A stretch of 64,000 bases of DNA from Micrasema longulum (lineage: Eukaryota > Arthropoda > Insecta > Trichoptera > Brachycentridae), in NCBI GenBank assembly GCA_022494885.1, contig JAGVSM010003953.1, positions 167,501 to 231,500 of the forward strand. The letters are read 5' to 3'. Each line of letters starts with the position of its first letter. The first letter of the stretch is position 1. Shown here one piece after another: positions 33,242 to 44,924 of this stretch. The notes beneath the pieces are model-generated. The model worked only from the letters and a program-made list of their open reading frames with translations, was not told where the DNA came from and did no database searches. The position numbers and the translations under genes are program-made.

Positions 33242-33719
33242 CTTTATAAGGTCAGTTTAGATATCCCATATTAGGAACAAGATCAGTTCAAACAAATCTA
33301 TTCACAGAATTAAATCTACTTGAATTTAACAAACCGTTATGAAAACACTAAATTTAGACTATAATGTTCTCGATCAGTAAACGATTAATATTTTTGTGGA
33401 GAAAAAATATTAAAAAATAATAAAGTGAAACTTACATAAATATCAAGTCGGTAAAACACAAAAACGTTATCACTGTCTCTGATGCTTGTTGTGTATCTGG
33501 AATCCGGGCATGAACTATGTTTTAGTCGAATGGTGATGAAGAAAGTACGCTGGGTTACTGAGGGCGTTTTTGTAATTTTTTTTAGATACACCGCCATTTC
33601 ATACTAGGGACGTATGCCATATTTGGTACATCTCCCCTATACTTGTTCAAATTCAAATTAACAAAAATCACAGCAGCGACAAAATAACATCAAATATAGT
33701 TTTGGCTCAGTTAAATAGT
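33242..33719. other. AT-rich intergenic DNA
   Basis: A 70-codon minus-strand ORF at 33385-33597 has no recognisable feature. Nothing else seen. Confidence 0.55.
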
Positions 33720-33965
33720 ATGCTACTTTTTTTCCACAACCGATTCTAATGTGAATATCACCATATGCCTCCAGGAAACCCAATCGCAATTTCGCGTCCC
33801 TTAGTTCCTTCACCTTAGACGGCCTTCCAGGACGGCGGGAGCCCGCAGACGAAAAGAAGAGTCAACATGGGTTCAGGTTCTCCTGAGGCATGCGCAGCAC
33901 GTGTTCAAGCCAGGTCTACCGCCGCATCCTCAAGACGCTCGTCATGGGAGACTGCTGCGTCCGTG
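33720..33965 (-). pseudogene. LINE C-terminal fragment with HVLRMPQE and GRPSK blocks
   Basis: On the minus strand the frame reads WLEHVLRMPQE, then SAGSRRPGRPSKVKELRDAK. The two blocks, H-V-R-P and GRP----, are the conserved features after the RT in RTE-like LINEs. One in-frame stop lies between them. The string around HVLRMPQE is shared with the + strand fragment at 27223-27345. The 3' UTR is not recognised. Confidence 0.75.
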
Positions 33966-34725
33966 CTTGGATTTCAATGTTAGCAATGAAATCAAACCAC
34001 CTTTTGGCCAATGTTCTCCTCAAGCACTTACTCTCAAAACTGTAGTATGCATAGTAATAAATAAATTAAAAGCACTAAATTTCTCATACAAGTATGACAT
34101 TAAAAATGTAACAATCGTTAAAAAAACAAATTGTAAAGGTTTAAGAGTAACTACAAACGTTTAGGTATTATATTTCAAACGCCTATTGAAAAAAATACAT
34201 TAATTTTTACAATATATGATCACGTACTTTAGTCTATAACTAACTATTAATACATTTTATGGGTACACCATAAATCTTTTACATACGGTGTGACAATTAG
34301 GATTTAATATTTTAATGTCCTGGACTGGGATGTTGTATCGCGCCATCTCTACAATGTTGCATTGTATAAGGATTTACATTGTTGTCCTAGTGTTTGGTCC
34401 TTATTGCTGATTCAGATGAGGAATAAAATATTTACTGTAAATCTAAAGTAAAAATGTTTATAGGTGTGTAGCTGAAACTATAAATGGAGGGTAATGTTTT
34501 ATTCATTTTGTGTTTTATGACGCCTCCTTTATAGTATTTCCTTGAATTGTACAATATAATAATCTAGAACGAAAATTATTCTTTGAACTCCAATGTAGAG
34601 CAGATGTGATACAAGATACAAGTATTCATTGAGGAGTTTTTCATAAGACACAAAAAAAATATATGCATACCTATTAAACAAATCTAAGACTGTATACATG
34701 TAATAACATATTACAAAAGGCATAA
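33966..34725. other. AT-rich intergenic DNA
   Basis: 34310-34400 is slightly less AT-rich. No gene. Short ORFs on either strand have no features. Confidence 0.6.
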
Positions 34726-35666
34726 AAAACATTTAAGAGAAGGAAATATAGAAGTACAGGCATCTACAAGGCTTGTAACCTGTTATCGGATGATTTAAGT
34801 GGCCATTTTTACACTGTGTTATATTCACCATTTCGCCTACGTTTGAACATCTGTATTGCTTCAATTCTTTCATCGTTTAAGCTTTGTGAAATTAACGAGC
34901 TGAAACCTTTATTGCGCCGTGGCGCAGTTGGTTAGACGACTAACTGTGAAACTGGCGTCGCGGGTTCGATTCTCGCCAGTTGCAAGAAAGAAATCCAAGA
35001 AATATTTTTTTCTCAGTTAGTCTGGGTGTTGTGGTGTATTTTTCATAGCTTCCGTCCATTTCCTTTCTTTCCTACCTGCTGACAAGCCTCTGAAATAGAA
35101 GCTTAGCGGGTTATTCCTTAAAAAAAGGTGAGATTCATCTCACTGAATTATTTCACATGCATACTAGGCAACGTCTAAAAACATTTTAAAATTTTTATAC
35201 TTTTTCTTAGACCAGATAGATTTATTAACTTGAAAACTTGGCTTAGATATAATTTATAAAAATGGTGGGAATTTGCCCCACGACAAACAGACTTGCCAGA
35301 AGCCAGTAATCAAACTATAAAACAAACTTTCTGTATTACGCCGTACCAACATAGTTATAAATAATAGAGAATTATTTAGATATACCAGTAATAAAAAAAA
35401 AATTCACCCCTTTTTTATTTTAGTAGATAAATAAATAGTTCGGCCGGATGAAACTCACCCACATGAGGTTTTATCTCTTTTACTTCACAAAAGTCAACAG
35501 ATGGAAGAGTTGAGGAAATGTGAATGTTCAAACAAAGGCAAAATGGTGAATGTTACACAGTGTGTAAAGTGGCCACTTAAATTAGCAAATAACAGGTCAT
35601 TAGCCCTGTAAATGCCTAAACTCCGATATTCCTTTTTCAAAAGTGTTTTCCGTCTCTATTGCAACA
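34726..35666. mobile_element. FB-1 fold-back element with both arms, enlarged loop and a nested SINE
   Basis: The left arm is 34726-34912 (ggcatctacaaggcttgtaa, gtggccatttttacactgtg, gagctgaaacctttatt). The right arm is 35446-35666 (atgaaactcacccacatgag, gttacacagtgtgtaaagtg, ccgtctctattgcaac). The region between is about 530 bp against about 40 bp in the element at 42204. It holds a SINE-E (34913-35127), then gtgagattcatctcactga, which is loop sequence, then about 300 bp of other DNA. No transposase. Confidence 0.85.
34913..35127 (+). repeat. SINE-E, full length, nested in FB-1
   Basis: The tRNA-like head reads gcgccgtggcgcagttggtt, agacgactaactgtgaaact, with the B box gcgggttcgattctcgcc, one of the best-preserved internal promoters in the window. 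The body has cagttagtctgggtgttgtg and gcttagcgggttattcctt and ends in an A run. A head fragment of the same family is at 49742-49800. It lies between the FB-1 left arm and the loop sequence, so it inserted after FB-1. Confidence 0.88.
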
Positions 35667-36224
35667 AATTTAAATAAATGAATTTTTAAATTTTGTTTAT
35701 ATTTAAATAAACACCCGGTATGAAGGGGTTGGGGCGGTTTAAAAATAATATTGTTAATATATTCAAATCGTTGGAGACATGTTCTAGATTTAACACACTT
35801 TATTTTCCCTTCTTTATGTTTTCTTAGAGGTAATTGAAAAACAAATATATACAAAGTATGAGAGTGTTGTGTGCAGAATATTATCAGTCCTTTAATATAG
35901 CCATTCTAATAATGCTGAATTGCGTAAATGCATTTGAGTGCCCTTTTCCATCTTCCTTTTACAGCTCGAGATAAGGAGTATTGCGCCCCGTAGGCTTTAT
36001 TGCGTCAAAGATCTAAATCAACCATAAAGTACAAAGTTGCAACTAACCAGCGTGTGCCTACGCATTAAGTTGACTGAAGTCTGTTGAGTGAAGAAGGTCA
36101 AAGGCTTTTTTTTAGTTTATTTTATTTGTCAATAGAGTATTAACTGAGCATAACAAATATTTTGATGTACCGTATTATCACCGCTATGATTCTTTAAAAT
36201 TTTATGTTTTTGAATTACTCTGTC
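35667..36224. other. Intergenic DNA with a possible regulatory patch
   Basis: 35940-36080 is less AT-rich and looks unique, with ctcgagataaggagtattgc and ccccgtaggctttattgcg. A GATA-type core (gataagg) is present. No ORF. That it is regulatory is speculation. Confidence 0.35.
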
Positions 36225-36475
36225 TATGACGTCTCAAGTTTTCTGCTGTGAGTTGTCCTAATTGGTGTATTGGGTTCCCGGTAACCGGGAATGTATCATA
36301 TCATTCTGTCATTGGTTGAATTAGAAGAACTGGTGACGTCGTTGAAAGTAGTTCATTTTTATCGAAATCATTTTATTGATTTTGTAATACGCTTTCGAGA
36401 ATTTTGTAATGCCCCACAATTAAATGAAAACATTTTTTATACCCAATTTTAATTGCACTGAACTTCCCCTTAAAT
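36225..36475. mobile_element. MITE-9 copy in opposite orientation
   Basis: The string tgtcattggttgaattagaa, gaactggtgacgtc is the complement of the core of the copies at 4501 and 57100. The end is cactgaacttcccc at 36463-36476. The inner palindrome ttcccggtaaccgggaa (36276-36292) lies where the other copies have a related, imperfect string. The other end is not clear. Confidence 0.6.
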
Positions 36476-36532
36476 TGGCTATTATAAACAACCGTTGACC
36501 AGAATCTGTGCCTTTTTTTTGTTTATTTTTAA

Positions 36533-36682
36533 AGAAATATTTGCGTTCTTATGATTTACCCAAATATTTCATTTTGAGGGCCATTTTCAACGAGTTGTAA
36601 ATAACTTACTATTAGAAAATGGGAATCAAGTTGGGGTAGAGTGGGATACGAACAACGGACCTTTGATCCACAACCCGATTCG
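36533..36682 (-). repeat. SINE-B copy, head lost
   Basis: The 3' end image aatatttgcgttcttatgat, the body image gagggccattttcaacgagt and tatta gaaaatggg are intact. The B box image (gtgggatacgaacaacgg) is altered and the A-box part is missing after 36682. Confidence 0.8.
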
Positions 36683-38501
36683 TTCGTTTGTATCGAAACG
36701 TATTTTTATGATTTTTTTATAGATTTTCTAGAAACTTTGTCAAACGATAAAATGCTCTAATTTATACTGCTTTTTTATGCATTTTCTTTTGAAAAAATAT
36801 TAACCCGTGCCGAGGACACATAACAATATACTTTAAAAAAAATTACATTTGAGAATAAACAAAGAAGAAAAACATAAAAAACAGAGATAATTAACAAAGC
36901 GTTCAGACAATTTTAAACACTGCGTATTTATGTTTATAATTAGTTGATGTACATATATATTATTTATATTACAAAACGCACAATGAAAGAAAAAAAACAT
37001 AACATAAGCTTTACAGTTGTGGAGCAGTTGATTCAATATTGTTTTGGACGAATGAGACAATCCATTTTACTTCTACCTAGCTCCACTATCCATTTTTTTT
37101 AAGCCTTTTTGAAGATTTTCTCGTTTCTTATTGTTTTAATAGTTGTGAAAGTAGGTTAAAGAATTTAATTAATACTCAAAATTCCTTTGTCCCTTTATAT
37201 TAATTGGATGTAACTCGTATGCACATTTAATACATGAGCAATAAATGCTTCGATGAATGGATCAACTCAGTGTCCGTTGTGTTATTAGATGCTAGTAAGG
37301 GTGGATAATAATATAAATAAACCAGCTGCAGTATAATCATCACAAATTAAAAAAGCCTTAATCAAAAAAGCACTGCAGTAGGCAACTACTTAGAATTAAA
37401 AAAACCTTATGTTCGTATGTTTGTTTTATAAATTCAAGCAGAAAACTGTCCATGAGTTTCATGTGTTGACAAATTTACAGCTTCCGGTCGCATCTGGTCC
37501 GCCATTGCGATAATTAAAAAACAAATACAGGAAATTAAACTCTGAGTTCACAATAATTTTCAGGAAATGCGCGCTCTGTCACAACGCTAACTTACCAACT
37601 ACACTAAACTGGGATGCAAGAACAGTATTGTTTTAACAGAAAGGTGCAATGAAAGGGTGCATGCATAAAAAACATACATAATATTCATGTTTTAATTAGT
37701 TTATACTTTATCGATATGAATAAAATTGCTCTTTGGAATTAGCAAGGGATCATTGTGGAGTCTTCATTTTTTTACAATCCTGTTATTTTAATACTAGGAT
37801 GGCAAATATTACATTAAAACCCTTCGATGATAGACTTCTTTTAAATACAATAAATTAAAACTTTTTATTATGCTTCCATATTCCGATGTTCGTAAAAATG
37901 AAATTTTATGTTATTTTCAATGTATCAATCATTTTTTAAATTTTAATTTTCACAAAGGAATAATGCCAATAACAATCTTTATCAATATGTTTAATTGTAT
38001 TATTTAAAAATAATCTGTACTAATCAGTATTTTGCTGAATAAATATATTGTTGTTGTGCTGTTTATTTGCCTTTTACTGACTGTAATTATGTTTTTTCCT
38101 TAGTGATGTATAACAGCCTAGAACAGGCTTGGGAAGAAATACATTTACGTAATTATTTTTAAAATCTTGGCAGAAATTGAATCCGGAACGTCTGGAAGGT
38201 TAATCGGCATTTTAACCATTTAAAATAAACATTTTCAAATCAATAAATTAACTTAATTTCCATCATACCCTTCTCAGCACCGAAACGATACATTGAAAGT
38301 CACCCACTTGTCAAGATCTATTTTAAGGGTCTTGTGGCCTCTTTTCAGATCCGCACATTGCAAAAATTTTTTTTTTTGAAAAACTTCTTTGTTTACAAAA
38401 GATTCTTGTTTTTTATAAGTATATTTTTTTAGAATTAGAACACATTGGAATGCCAAATGCAATCTACATCAATCATATTTTTTTTTAAAGTTAGAAATAA
38501 G
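36683..38501. other. AT-rich intergenic DNA, no gene seen
   Basis: 37450-37620 is slightly less AT-rich (cagcttccggtcgcatctgg, tccgccattgcgataatt) with no ORF. The ORFs on the minus strand at 36833-37060 and 38274-38462 have no features. 38165-38215 may hold a worn SINE B box image (aattgaatccggaac). Nothing else. Confidence 0.55.
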
Positions 38502-38715
38502 AAAGTTCAGCCCAACAGAGATATTGTATAAACAAAATGTATTTTTATACGCGGTAAAAATTAGAGCATTAAATTGTAATGTGACGTTTCTTAAAAATGT
38601 CTGAAAAAAGTAATCAAAATAATTTAAATAAAAACAAACTACTTTGCATGACGTCACTAGTTCTTTCAAATCAATCAATGATAAGAAAGTTGTGATGGAT
38701 TTCCGGTTGACGATT
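38502..38715. mobile_element. MITE-9 copy, truncated
   Basis: The left end is gaaagttcag. The blocks acgcggtaaaaatta, gcatgacgtcactagttctt and tgataagaaagttgtgatgg match the copy at 4501-4843 in order. The right end is missing; the LINE 3' tail at 38737 follows. Confidence 0.65.
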
Positions 38716-38736
38716 TCTTTTCTATTATTTTTTATT

Positions 38737-39095
38737 TTTTTATTTATTTACAATTTTAAAAAACCCGTTAGGGTTACATTAGAAATTTAATATTGTCTAG
38801 TCATTTTATGTCTTGTCTAGTCTAGTTAGTTCAGTCATCATGTGCTTTTTCAGATTTATTTTAAATTTGTCTCCATTAAAAGTTTTCAAGTAGTAAGGTA
38901 GGTCGTTGTAGTGTTTAAGTCCATTATGTAGTATTTTTGACTGTCCTGTGTTTGTCTTTGCTTTTTCAATATGATAGTGTTGTTGTTGTCTGGTGTTATA
39001 TTTGTGTATGTCAGCATTTTTCACTAATATTATGTCGCCGTCTTGTATGTTTCCCAGTGTTATTTTGTGCACAATTTTTAAGGTCTCAATTTTTC
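38737..39095 (-). pseudogene. LINE 3' end with C-terminal ORF and stem-loop
   Basis: The minus-strand frame 38806-39072 reads ADIHKYNTRQQQHYHIEKAK, GLKHYNDLPYYLKTF and then KINLKKHMM, the H-YNTR and YNDLP---K blocks that close many LINE proteins, followed by a stop. The 3' UTR has aacccgttagggtt (+ strand 38762-38775), an inverted repeat, before the T-rich tail image. A related 3' end is at 13985. The RT region is missing. Confidence 0.85.
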
Positions 39096-39424
39096 TCTTT
39101 TTTTTTTTTAAAAGTTACAATGAACTTTCACAAACTATGTATTTTTATTAACAAACTAAGAACATTACCTTAATGGTAGTGATATCACTCAGACATAAAT
39201 AACTGATATTCACGATCTAATACGAGAACTCCATAACATTACTTTTATAAAAAATAAAAATATGACAATACGTGACCTACTGGAAAAAATTGAAACCGTA
39301 AAAATACATCAACAAAAAAACTTGATAAATAGACTCAAACTATTTTTATTTCATTTATTTAAATCTTAAAGTAGGGCCACACATATCATACATATTGTTA
39401 TGTGTGTTTTAATAATAACATTGC
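39096..39424. other. AT-rich spacer between two LINE remnants
   Basis: No gene. 39365-39392 (aaatcttaaagtagggccac) resembles the 3' end of the insertion at 26677-27076, on the same strand. Confidence 0.5.
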
Positions 39425-39990
39425 AAATATATTTAATTTATAAATTGTTTATCACATATGTCTTGACCATTATTTTAAATTTTGATATGTTTTTTTCTTC
39501 ATAAATATTTTTTTCCATTTCGTAATACTTTTTAATTGCTTTAAATAAAATTGAATTTTGTGACTTTGCCTTTTTCCTAAATGGAAGTCTAATTTTGTTC
39601 TTTTCTCTAGTATTGTGATCGTGTTCATGCTGGTTCCGATCAATTTTTTTCCAAAATTCTGTTTTTTTATTAGAGTTTATAATTTTATGAACAAATATCA
39701 TTGTATTGTAAAATATTCTTTTTGATTTGTTAATAATTTCATTTCATTTACCATCGACTTTACCCTCGTGTATCTGTTTTTTTTTCAAAATGATTCTAAA
39801 GGCTTTATTTTGTAAGACAGTTAGTTTATCTATGTTTTCTTTGTTTGATACAAATAAAATGCTACTACAGTAGTTAACGTGTGGTTCAATAATTGCTTTG
39901 TAAATAGTTTTGCAGGAGTCCTTGTCAATAAATCTTCTGATCCTTCCCAAAATTGATATTTTTTTTGCAATCTTATTTATTACCATATAT
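39425..39990 (-). pseudogene. LINE C-terminal third, open but for one stop
   Basis: The minus-strand frame runs from 39986 to 39438 with a single in-frame TGA near 39744. It reads KKISILGRIRRFIDKDSCKT, IYKAIIEPHVNYCSSILF and KLTVLQNKAFRIILK, the region just after the RT in CR1/Jockey-type LINEs. The tail has HDHNTREKNKIRLPFRKKAK and ends YVINNL. With only one stop in about 183 codons it is among the youngest LINE remnants in the window. Confidence 0.88.
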
Positions 39991-41653
39991 TACTATTCCT
40001 TATATAACTTACCCGAAATACAGACGTAAAATGAAAACGTTCAATAAAGGTTTCATAAATAATTTAATATTTATTTTTAATCTTTTTTTTTGGTTTGTAA
40101 TTTATTCCCGCATAAGAAATGTCCACCTTATACTGTAGGTTTTATTTTTTCCTTTTCTAACTGTTTGATTGTCCCCAGCGAAACATCATGAAAAGGTTCT
40201 GTTGAAAGCTGTAAAAGAGCACACGGTTTGTTTCATAATGGTTCACTCTACTTAAACAGGATAAAAAGTCCTGCGATGTAGAATGCACTACTGTTTCGTA
40301 CAAGGATAATGAAACTAGTAAGGAAATTGGATCTTTTAAGACAGAAATTCCAGAGACTAGGAAATTAACAGATGACAAAAATTCACAAATATTTTGTGAA
40401 TTCCGAGATTATTTTTTACGAAAAAAAAAACTAAGAATTTAATAAACTCAAACCGGAAACAAGAAATAGGTTTTTTCCTTGTTAAAACCATGTTTTGATG
40501 GCAGGTTTTTGTAAGGCTAAAAATAATGTATATGTTTTTTAAATGATGATTTTAGCCTAAGCAGTTTTAAAAACGCTAATATTCACTGTTTTTTTTTTTA
40601 TTATTATTTAACGTTCTTTTCGTACAAAGTTAATAATAATGCAAATATTCCCAATTTTATTCCGTATTGTGTAAGTTGGGAGAAAGTCAAATTTAATATT
40701 TAAAACTATGACTTACGCTGTTATGTTTACTCTACTATTGTTATTTCAAATTTATTCATTAGAGTTACATGCTTTTTTACCTGCTGATTTAAAAAAAATT
40801 GATTTTGAATGTTCAGACAAACGATACTAGAAAAAAAGCGTGATTTGATAAGGTTCTCTATTTTTTGGCATTTTAAAGATTTCAACTATGATATTATTTG
40901 TGTATAAGTGTAGGACTTTCAACAAAGCTCATTTTATTGTAAAACCTAGTTTAACGAGTGTTTGTGTACGTGTTTCGCAATGTTTTGTAATATTTATTTT
41001 ATTATAAAAATTGCACGAGAAAGCAACTTGTGAACAAACAAAAATGAAGATATCGTATTTTTTTTGTTAATATTTTAATTTCCTGACTTCTCGTCTAGGG
41101 GGATGGCTTAAAGGAAATGAAACATTAATCGTTATATTAGGGCAATTAAACTTTAGTGCGGATAAAGCAGAGAAATGAGCAAAGATGAATTTATGGCTCA
41201 AAAACGGAATGGCAAACTTCTCATTTTTAACCGTCCGTAAATGAGCTTTAAAATTTTAAGAACTTTATGCAGTTTTCAGTGGGTGATGAGGGCTAATATC
41301 CTGTAAGGGGAAGGGGGCTATTTTAATGTATTCCACTAAGACATAAAACTCGCATATTTTTAAAATAATTAATTAAGACATTGTCCATATTAGCGTGGTA
41401 AATTATTTTTGTTTTTAAATTAATCATGTTTTATTTTGACAAAATCTATAAGTCACATACTTGTAACCGGTAAAGAAATTGAAGTTGTGTATGTATAAGA
41501 ACTAATTATTTAATAAAAATTAAGTTAAATATTTATTAAAAATTAAAGCTTACTTAAGCCGCAACAAACAAAACTAATGGTATTTCATTGAAAGAATATT
41601 TTGTAAGCAATCAATATAAGAGTTTATTTGGTTATTAATAATAATTATTCGTT
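39991..41653. other. AT-rich intergenic DNA, no gene seen
   Basis: A 73-codon minus-strand ORF at 40157-40378 (MSSVNFLVSGISVLKD) shows no domain. 41095-41360 is a little less AT-rich. No repeat family from the window is present. Confidence 0.55.
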
Positions 41654-41990
41654 GTTATATTTATTTATTTATTTATTTTACATAAACGGCATAAATTGCC
41701 TTTAACAAATATTGAACATAAATATGAAAAAAAAAATACATATATAAAAACATAACAAAAAATTACAAAATTGCATTACTATAACAATAGTAACAAGTAG
41801 GTAAATACACACAAACAACCAAAAATATTAACGAAATAAATACATAAATATAAAAAAACAAAAAAAGGAAAAACATTTTTAAATATAAAGAAAAGTTTAA
41901 GAATAATATTGCGAGAGAAAGAAGAAAAGGAGTGGAATATGGAGTTGAAACAAGAAAAAATGTTCCCACAAAAACATGTACATGTATTTT
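41654..41990 (-). repeat. LINE 3' terminus and 3' UTR
   Basis: The + strand shows a (TTTA)n tail image at 41659-41680, then ggcataaattgcc (41688-41700), an inverted repeat, and 280 bp of A-rich DNA. This is the order seen at the other minus-strand LINE ends. No protein block survives; the 68-codon ORF at 41763-41969 is low-complexity. Confidence 0.6.
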
Positions 41991-42084
41991 TAATGAATTG
42001 TTATATTGTTAACTGTTTTTCAATGCTATAAAATATTTATGTTTTCTATAAATGTGTTAAATATTATTTGGCTTATCAATAGAG

Positions 42085-42113
<29 letters not shown>
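42085..42113. repeat. (TA)n microsatellite
   Basis: About 14 uninterrupted TA units. Confidence 0.95.
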
Positions 42114-42115
<2 letters not shown>

Positions 42116-42203
42116 GCTAATTTCAGTAAAATAAACGCCTTTCAATTAAAACATTCCCAATTACTATAAATAGTGGCATCTCGTATTTTGAACACATAAT
42201 TTC

Positions 42204-43198
42204 ACAACAGAGATGAAGAACATTTAAGAAAAGGTAATGTAGACGTCTAGGCATCTACAGGGCTTATGACCTGTCATTGGCTGGTTTAAGTGGCCACTTT
42301 ACACACTGTGTAACATTCACCATTCTGCTCATATTTGGACATCTATATTACTTCAATTCTTTCATCTGTTGATTTTTGTGAAGTTAAAGAGCTGAAACCT
42401 TTATTAAAATAATTCAATTAGATGAATCTCACCCGCATAAATAAGGTTTCAGCTCTATAACTTCACAAAAATTAACAGATAAAAGAATTGAAGGAATATG
42501 GATGTTCAAATATGGGCAGAATGGTGAATGTTACACAGTGTGTAAAGTGGTCACTTAAACCACATTTATGATATTCAGGTGAGACTGTTGAGGGGATCGT
42601 ACCGGATAGCATAATCCGTGAGGCGAAACATATGGGCCAAAGTGTATATTTTAAATTCTGTAATGTCCTGCCGGTAAAACAACTTTGTGACTACAAATTG
42701 ATTGTAGATCACTTTGTTGATCCGGAATATAAAATAAGAGTTTCCCCACACTCACAACACTAGATTAAAAACTAAGGGCTCCATGTCTGTTCCCCGAATT
42801 ACAAATTACTTCGGAGAGCGAACATTAAATTGCGTTATCCCAAGATTGTTCAATGATCTCCCACAAACCATCTTCAACATGAAAAATCTTCAAACGAAAA
42901 AAAAAGAACTGAAAAAATATCTTCTTGATGCTTTATAGTGCCTGTTTATAAATAAATCTGTAAAATACAAATAAAATAAATGTAATTTAAACCTGTCATA
43001 AAAAAAAAAATGTTTCCCACCGAAAAGTCTTTAGACTTAGTGGGTAACAATTTTTTTTATGTATTTTTTAATTATTAAATAAACGCTGCTCTGCAGCACT
43101 GAAGCTGAAACTGAAACCAGCCAATGTCAGGACATAAGCCCTGCAGATGCCTAGACTTCTATATTACCTTCTCTTAAATGTTCTTTATCTCTGTTGCA
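42204..43198. mobile_element. FB-1 fold-back element, complete, split by a LINE
   Basis: The left arm (about 42204-42410) and right arm (42440-42562 plus 43114-43198) are inverted copies over their whole length of about 210 bp. The outer ends are caacagagatgaagaacatt and its near-complement ending ctgttgca. The loop is about 40 bp (ttcaattagatgaatctcac). The right arm is interrupted at 42563-43113 by a LINE with a 6-bp target duplication. FB-1 has no coding capacity and no clear target duplication, so its class is uncertain. Confidence 0.92.
42563..43113 (+). pseudogene. 5'-truncated LINE nested in FB-1
   Basis: The + frame reads RLKTKGSMSVPRITNYFGER, TLNCVIPRLFNDLPQTIF and ends KELKKYLLDAL with a stop near 42940. 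The block R-F-LFN-LP is the C-terminus of many insect LINEs. The 3' UTR has a long stem-loop, cccaccgaaaagtctttaga onward (43017-43044), and ends gctgaaactg. The flanking aaacca (42557-42562 and 43114-43119) is the target duplication. A second, upstream-like frame (SVYFKFCNVLPVKQLCDYK) precedes it. Confidence 0.9.
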
Positions 43199-43299
43199 CT
43201 ATGTTAATGTTAACAGCTTCCCAGGGAGTTGAATCCAGTCCTTGTCTACAAAAATTTTGACAAACTTAAAATATTGTTGATATAATTTCACATTCTATT

Positions 43300-43690
43300 T
43301 CTTCTTCTTATTATCAGCCCATTTCTCTCCACTGCTGGATATTAGTCTCATCCAATTTTAAAAATAAACCTGTTCTGGGCACTCTGTTTCCATCTATGTG
43401 TCACGAGTTCGACGATGTCGTCAGTCCATCTCGTCGTCTCCCTTCTTCCCTTTTATTTTCGTAGGGTCTTTAATTGAATATTTTGGAAGTCCACCTATCA
43501 ATTTCCCGTCTCGCCACACGACCCACCACTTCCATTTTTGTCTTCCCACTCTTTTTGCAATATCAGTCATCTTTCTAAGACGTCTTATCTCCTCATTCCT
43601 TATTTGGTCTCTCAAGGAGACGCCCAACTTTTGTCTTTCCATAGACCGCTGAGTGCATTTAATTTTGAGAACATTCCTTTTATATAACAT
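43300..43690 (-). pseudogene. RTE-like LINE C-terminal fragment
   Basis: The minus-strand frame 43690-43421 reads TQRSMERQKLGVSLRDQIRN, EEIRRLRKMTDIAKRVGRQK, then WKWWVVWRDGK. The blocks QR-MER--LGVSLRD and VTDIA-R--KLKW-WAGH are a well-known signature of a widespread insect LINE. Here the GH is lost. On the same strand the 3' end has ccagcagtggagagaaatgg, the QQW block near the C-terminus, then a short tail at about 43305. The + strand ORF over it is a shadow. Confidence 0.88.
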
Positions 43691-44560
43691 TTAAAACCAA
43701 ATGGTTTAGTACAAAAAATATTAAAACAAGAATTTACAGCATATAATTTTACATTTAATTGTTATTTGCCATCATTATCATCTTATTGTTTTTATGTATA
43801 TTTCATTTTTACTTTCTATGTTTATTCATTTACATATGTTTTTTTTTCTTTTTAATACTAGTATTTTAACCGTATCTTATTTTTAAAAAAATATATAAAT
43901 GGTATATTCTGTAATTTATTTTTGTTCTTCAATTTTTAATTACTAACGATATATTTTCAAATTTGTATTTAAGCTTCAATTTTTATTATTATCAATATGT
44001 TTTCCAATTTATATTTTTGTTTAATTTCTTAATTACTAATTTTATATTTTATAATGTGTATTTGTGGTTTAATTTTGATTATTATCGGTATGTTTTATAA
44101 TTTATAATAATTATGCCTCATTTATTTACTATTAATGGCATATTTTCTAATTTATTTTTATGATTCTATTTTTATTATTATTACTTGCATGTTTTCTAAT
44201 TTATATTTATATTGACTTTTTCTAATGTTATTATTATTCTTTGAATTTATTAAGCATCATTTAATGAAATTAAAAATTAAAAAAAACACATGAAAAAAAT
44301 AAGGTCCTTCCTAAACACAGGAATTTCCTAGCTAGTCGGGACCTGAAACAAATAAACTCTGTACATTTTAAAACTGTGAAATACTAAATAAAAAAATAAA
44401 AAAATAAAAAATATTTTACATAACTCTTACTTGCATATAAGTTTAGTTACTTTGTGAAACTTTGACATAAAATTTAAATCTCTTTCCAAATAAATTATAA
44501 ATGCAATTCCACTTTTAAAATAATTCACGTGTGGTATGAATTTTAAATATCAAACCATTT
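43691..44560. other. Very AT-rich intergenic DNA
   Basis: Extreme AT content with many tttattattatt-type strings, no ORF and no repeat match. 44394-44412 is a (AAAAAT)n run. Confidence 0.65.
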
Positions 44561-44574
44561 AAATGACGTCCACT

Positions 44575-44745
44575 TATTCTGATGCCATAAAAAGTAGAGA
44601 TCGGAGCGCGAAGAGGAGGGGTGATGGTATAACCATCAGCTTTGTTCTTTGTTGAGCGTTGTGACGCCAAAAACAGGCGTCGGCGTCGGAAGGACGGAAA
44701 CAGGAAAGCGCCCCACAGAGGTGATTGTAATTAACTTTCTAAGAG
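44575..44745. other. GC-richer patch, possible regulatory element
   Basis: The patch stands out against AT-rich flanks. It has the perfect hairpin gatggtataaccatc (44623-44637), gcgtcggcgtcggaagg, then gaaacaggaaagcgcccc and gattgtaattaac. The last two motifs recur in the same order and similar spacing at 49450-49490. No ORF is present. That it is a regulatory site is inference. Confidence 0.35.
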
Positions 44746-44924
44746 TACACTGTATCACATTTATAATTTGAAAATGTATTATCTTTTTAGGGGGTATTCA
44801 TTTGACAACAATAATTATTCACGTACCCCGAATTAAGGGTGATTTTTTTGTTATTTCTTAAAAAAATATTTGTTGGTATCATAGAAATAAAAATAAGCAC
44901 TTTTGTTTTTCGTTTGCTCACATA

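Noticed and set aside
34913..34990. Possible functional tRNA gene
   Set aside because: A and B boxes are good, but the ends do not form an acceptor stem and a SINE body with A-rich tail follows directly. The same head recurs at 49742.
43398..43652. 84-codon + strand ORF
   Set aside because: Shadow of the RTE-like LINE fragment on the minus strand, which has the LGVSLRD and MTDIAKR blocks.
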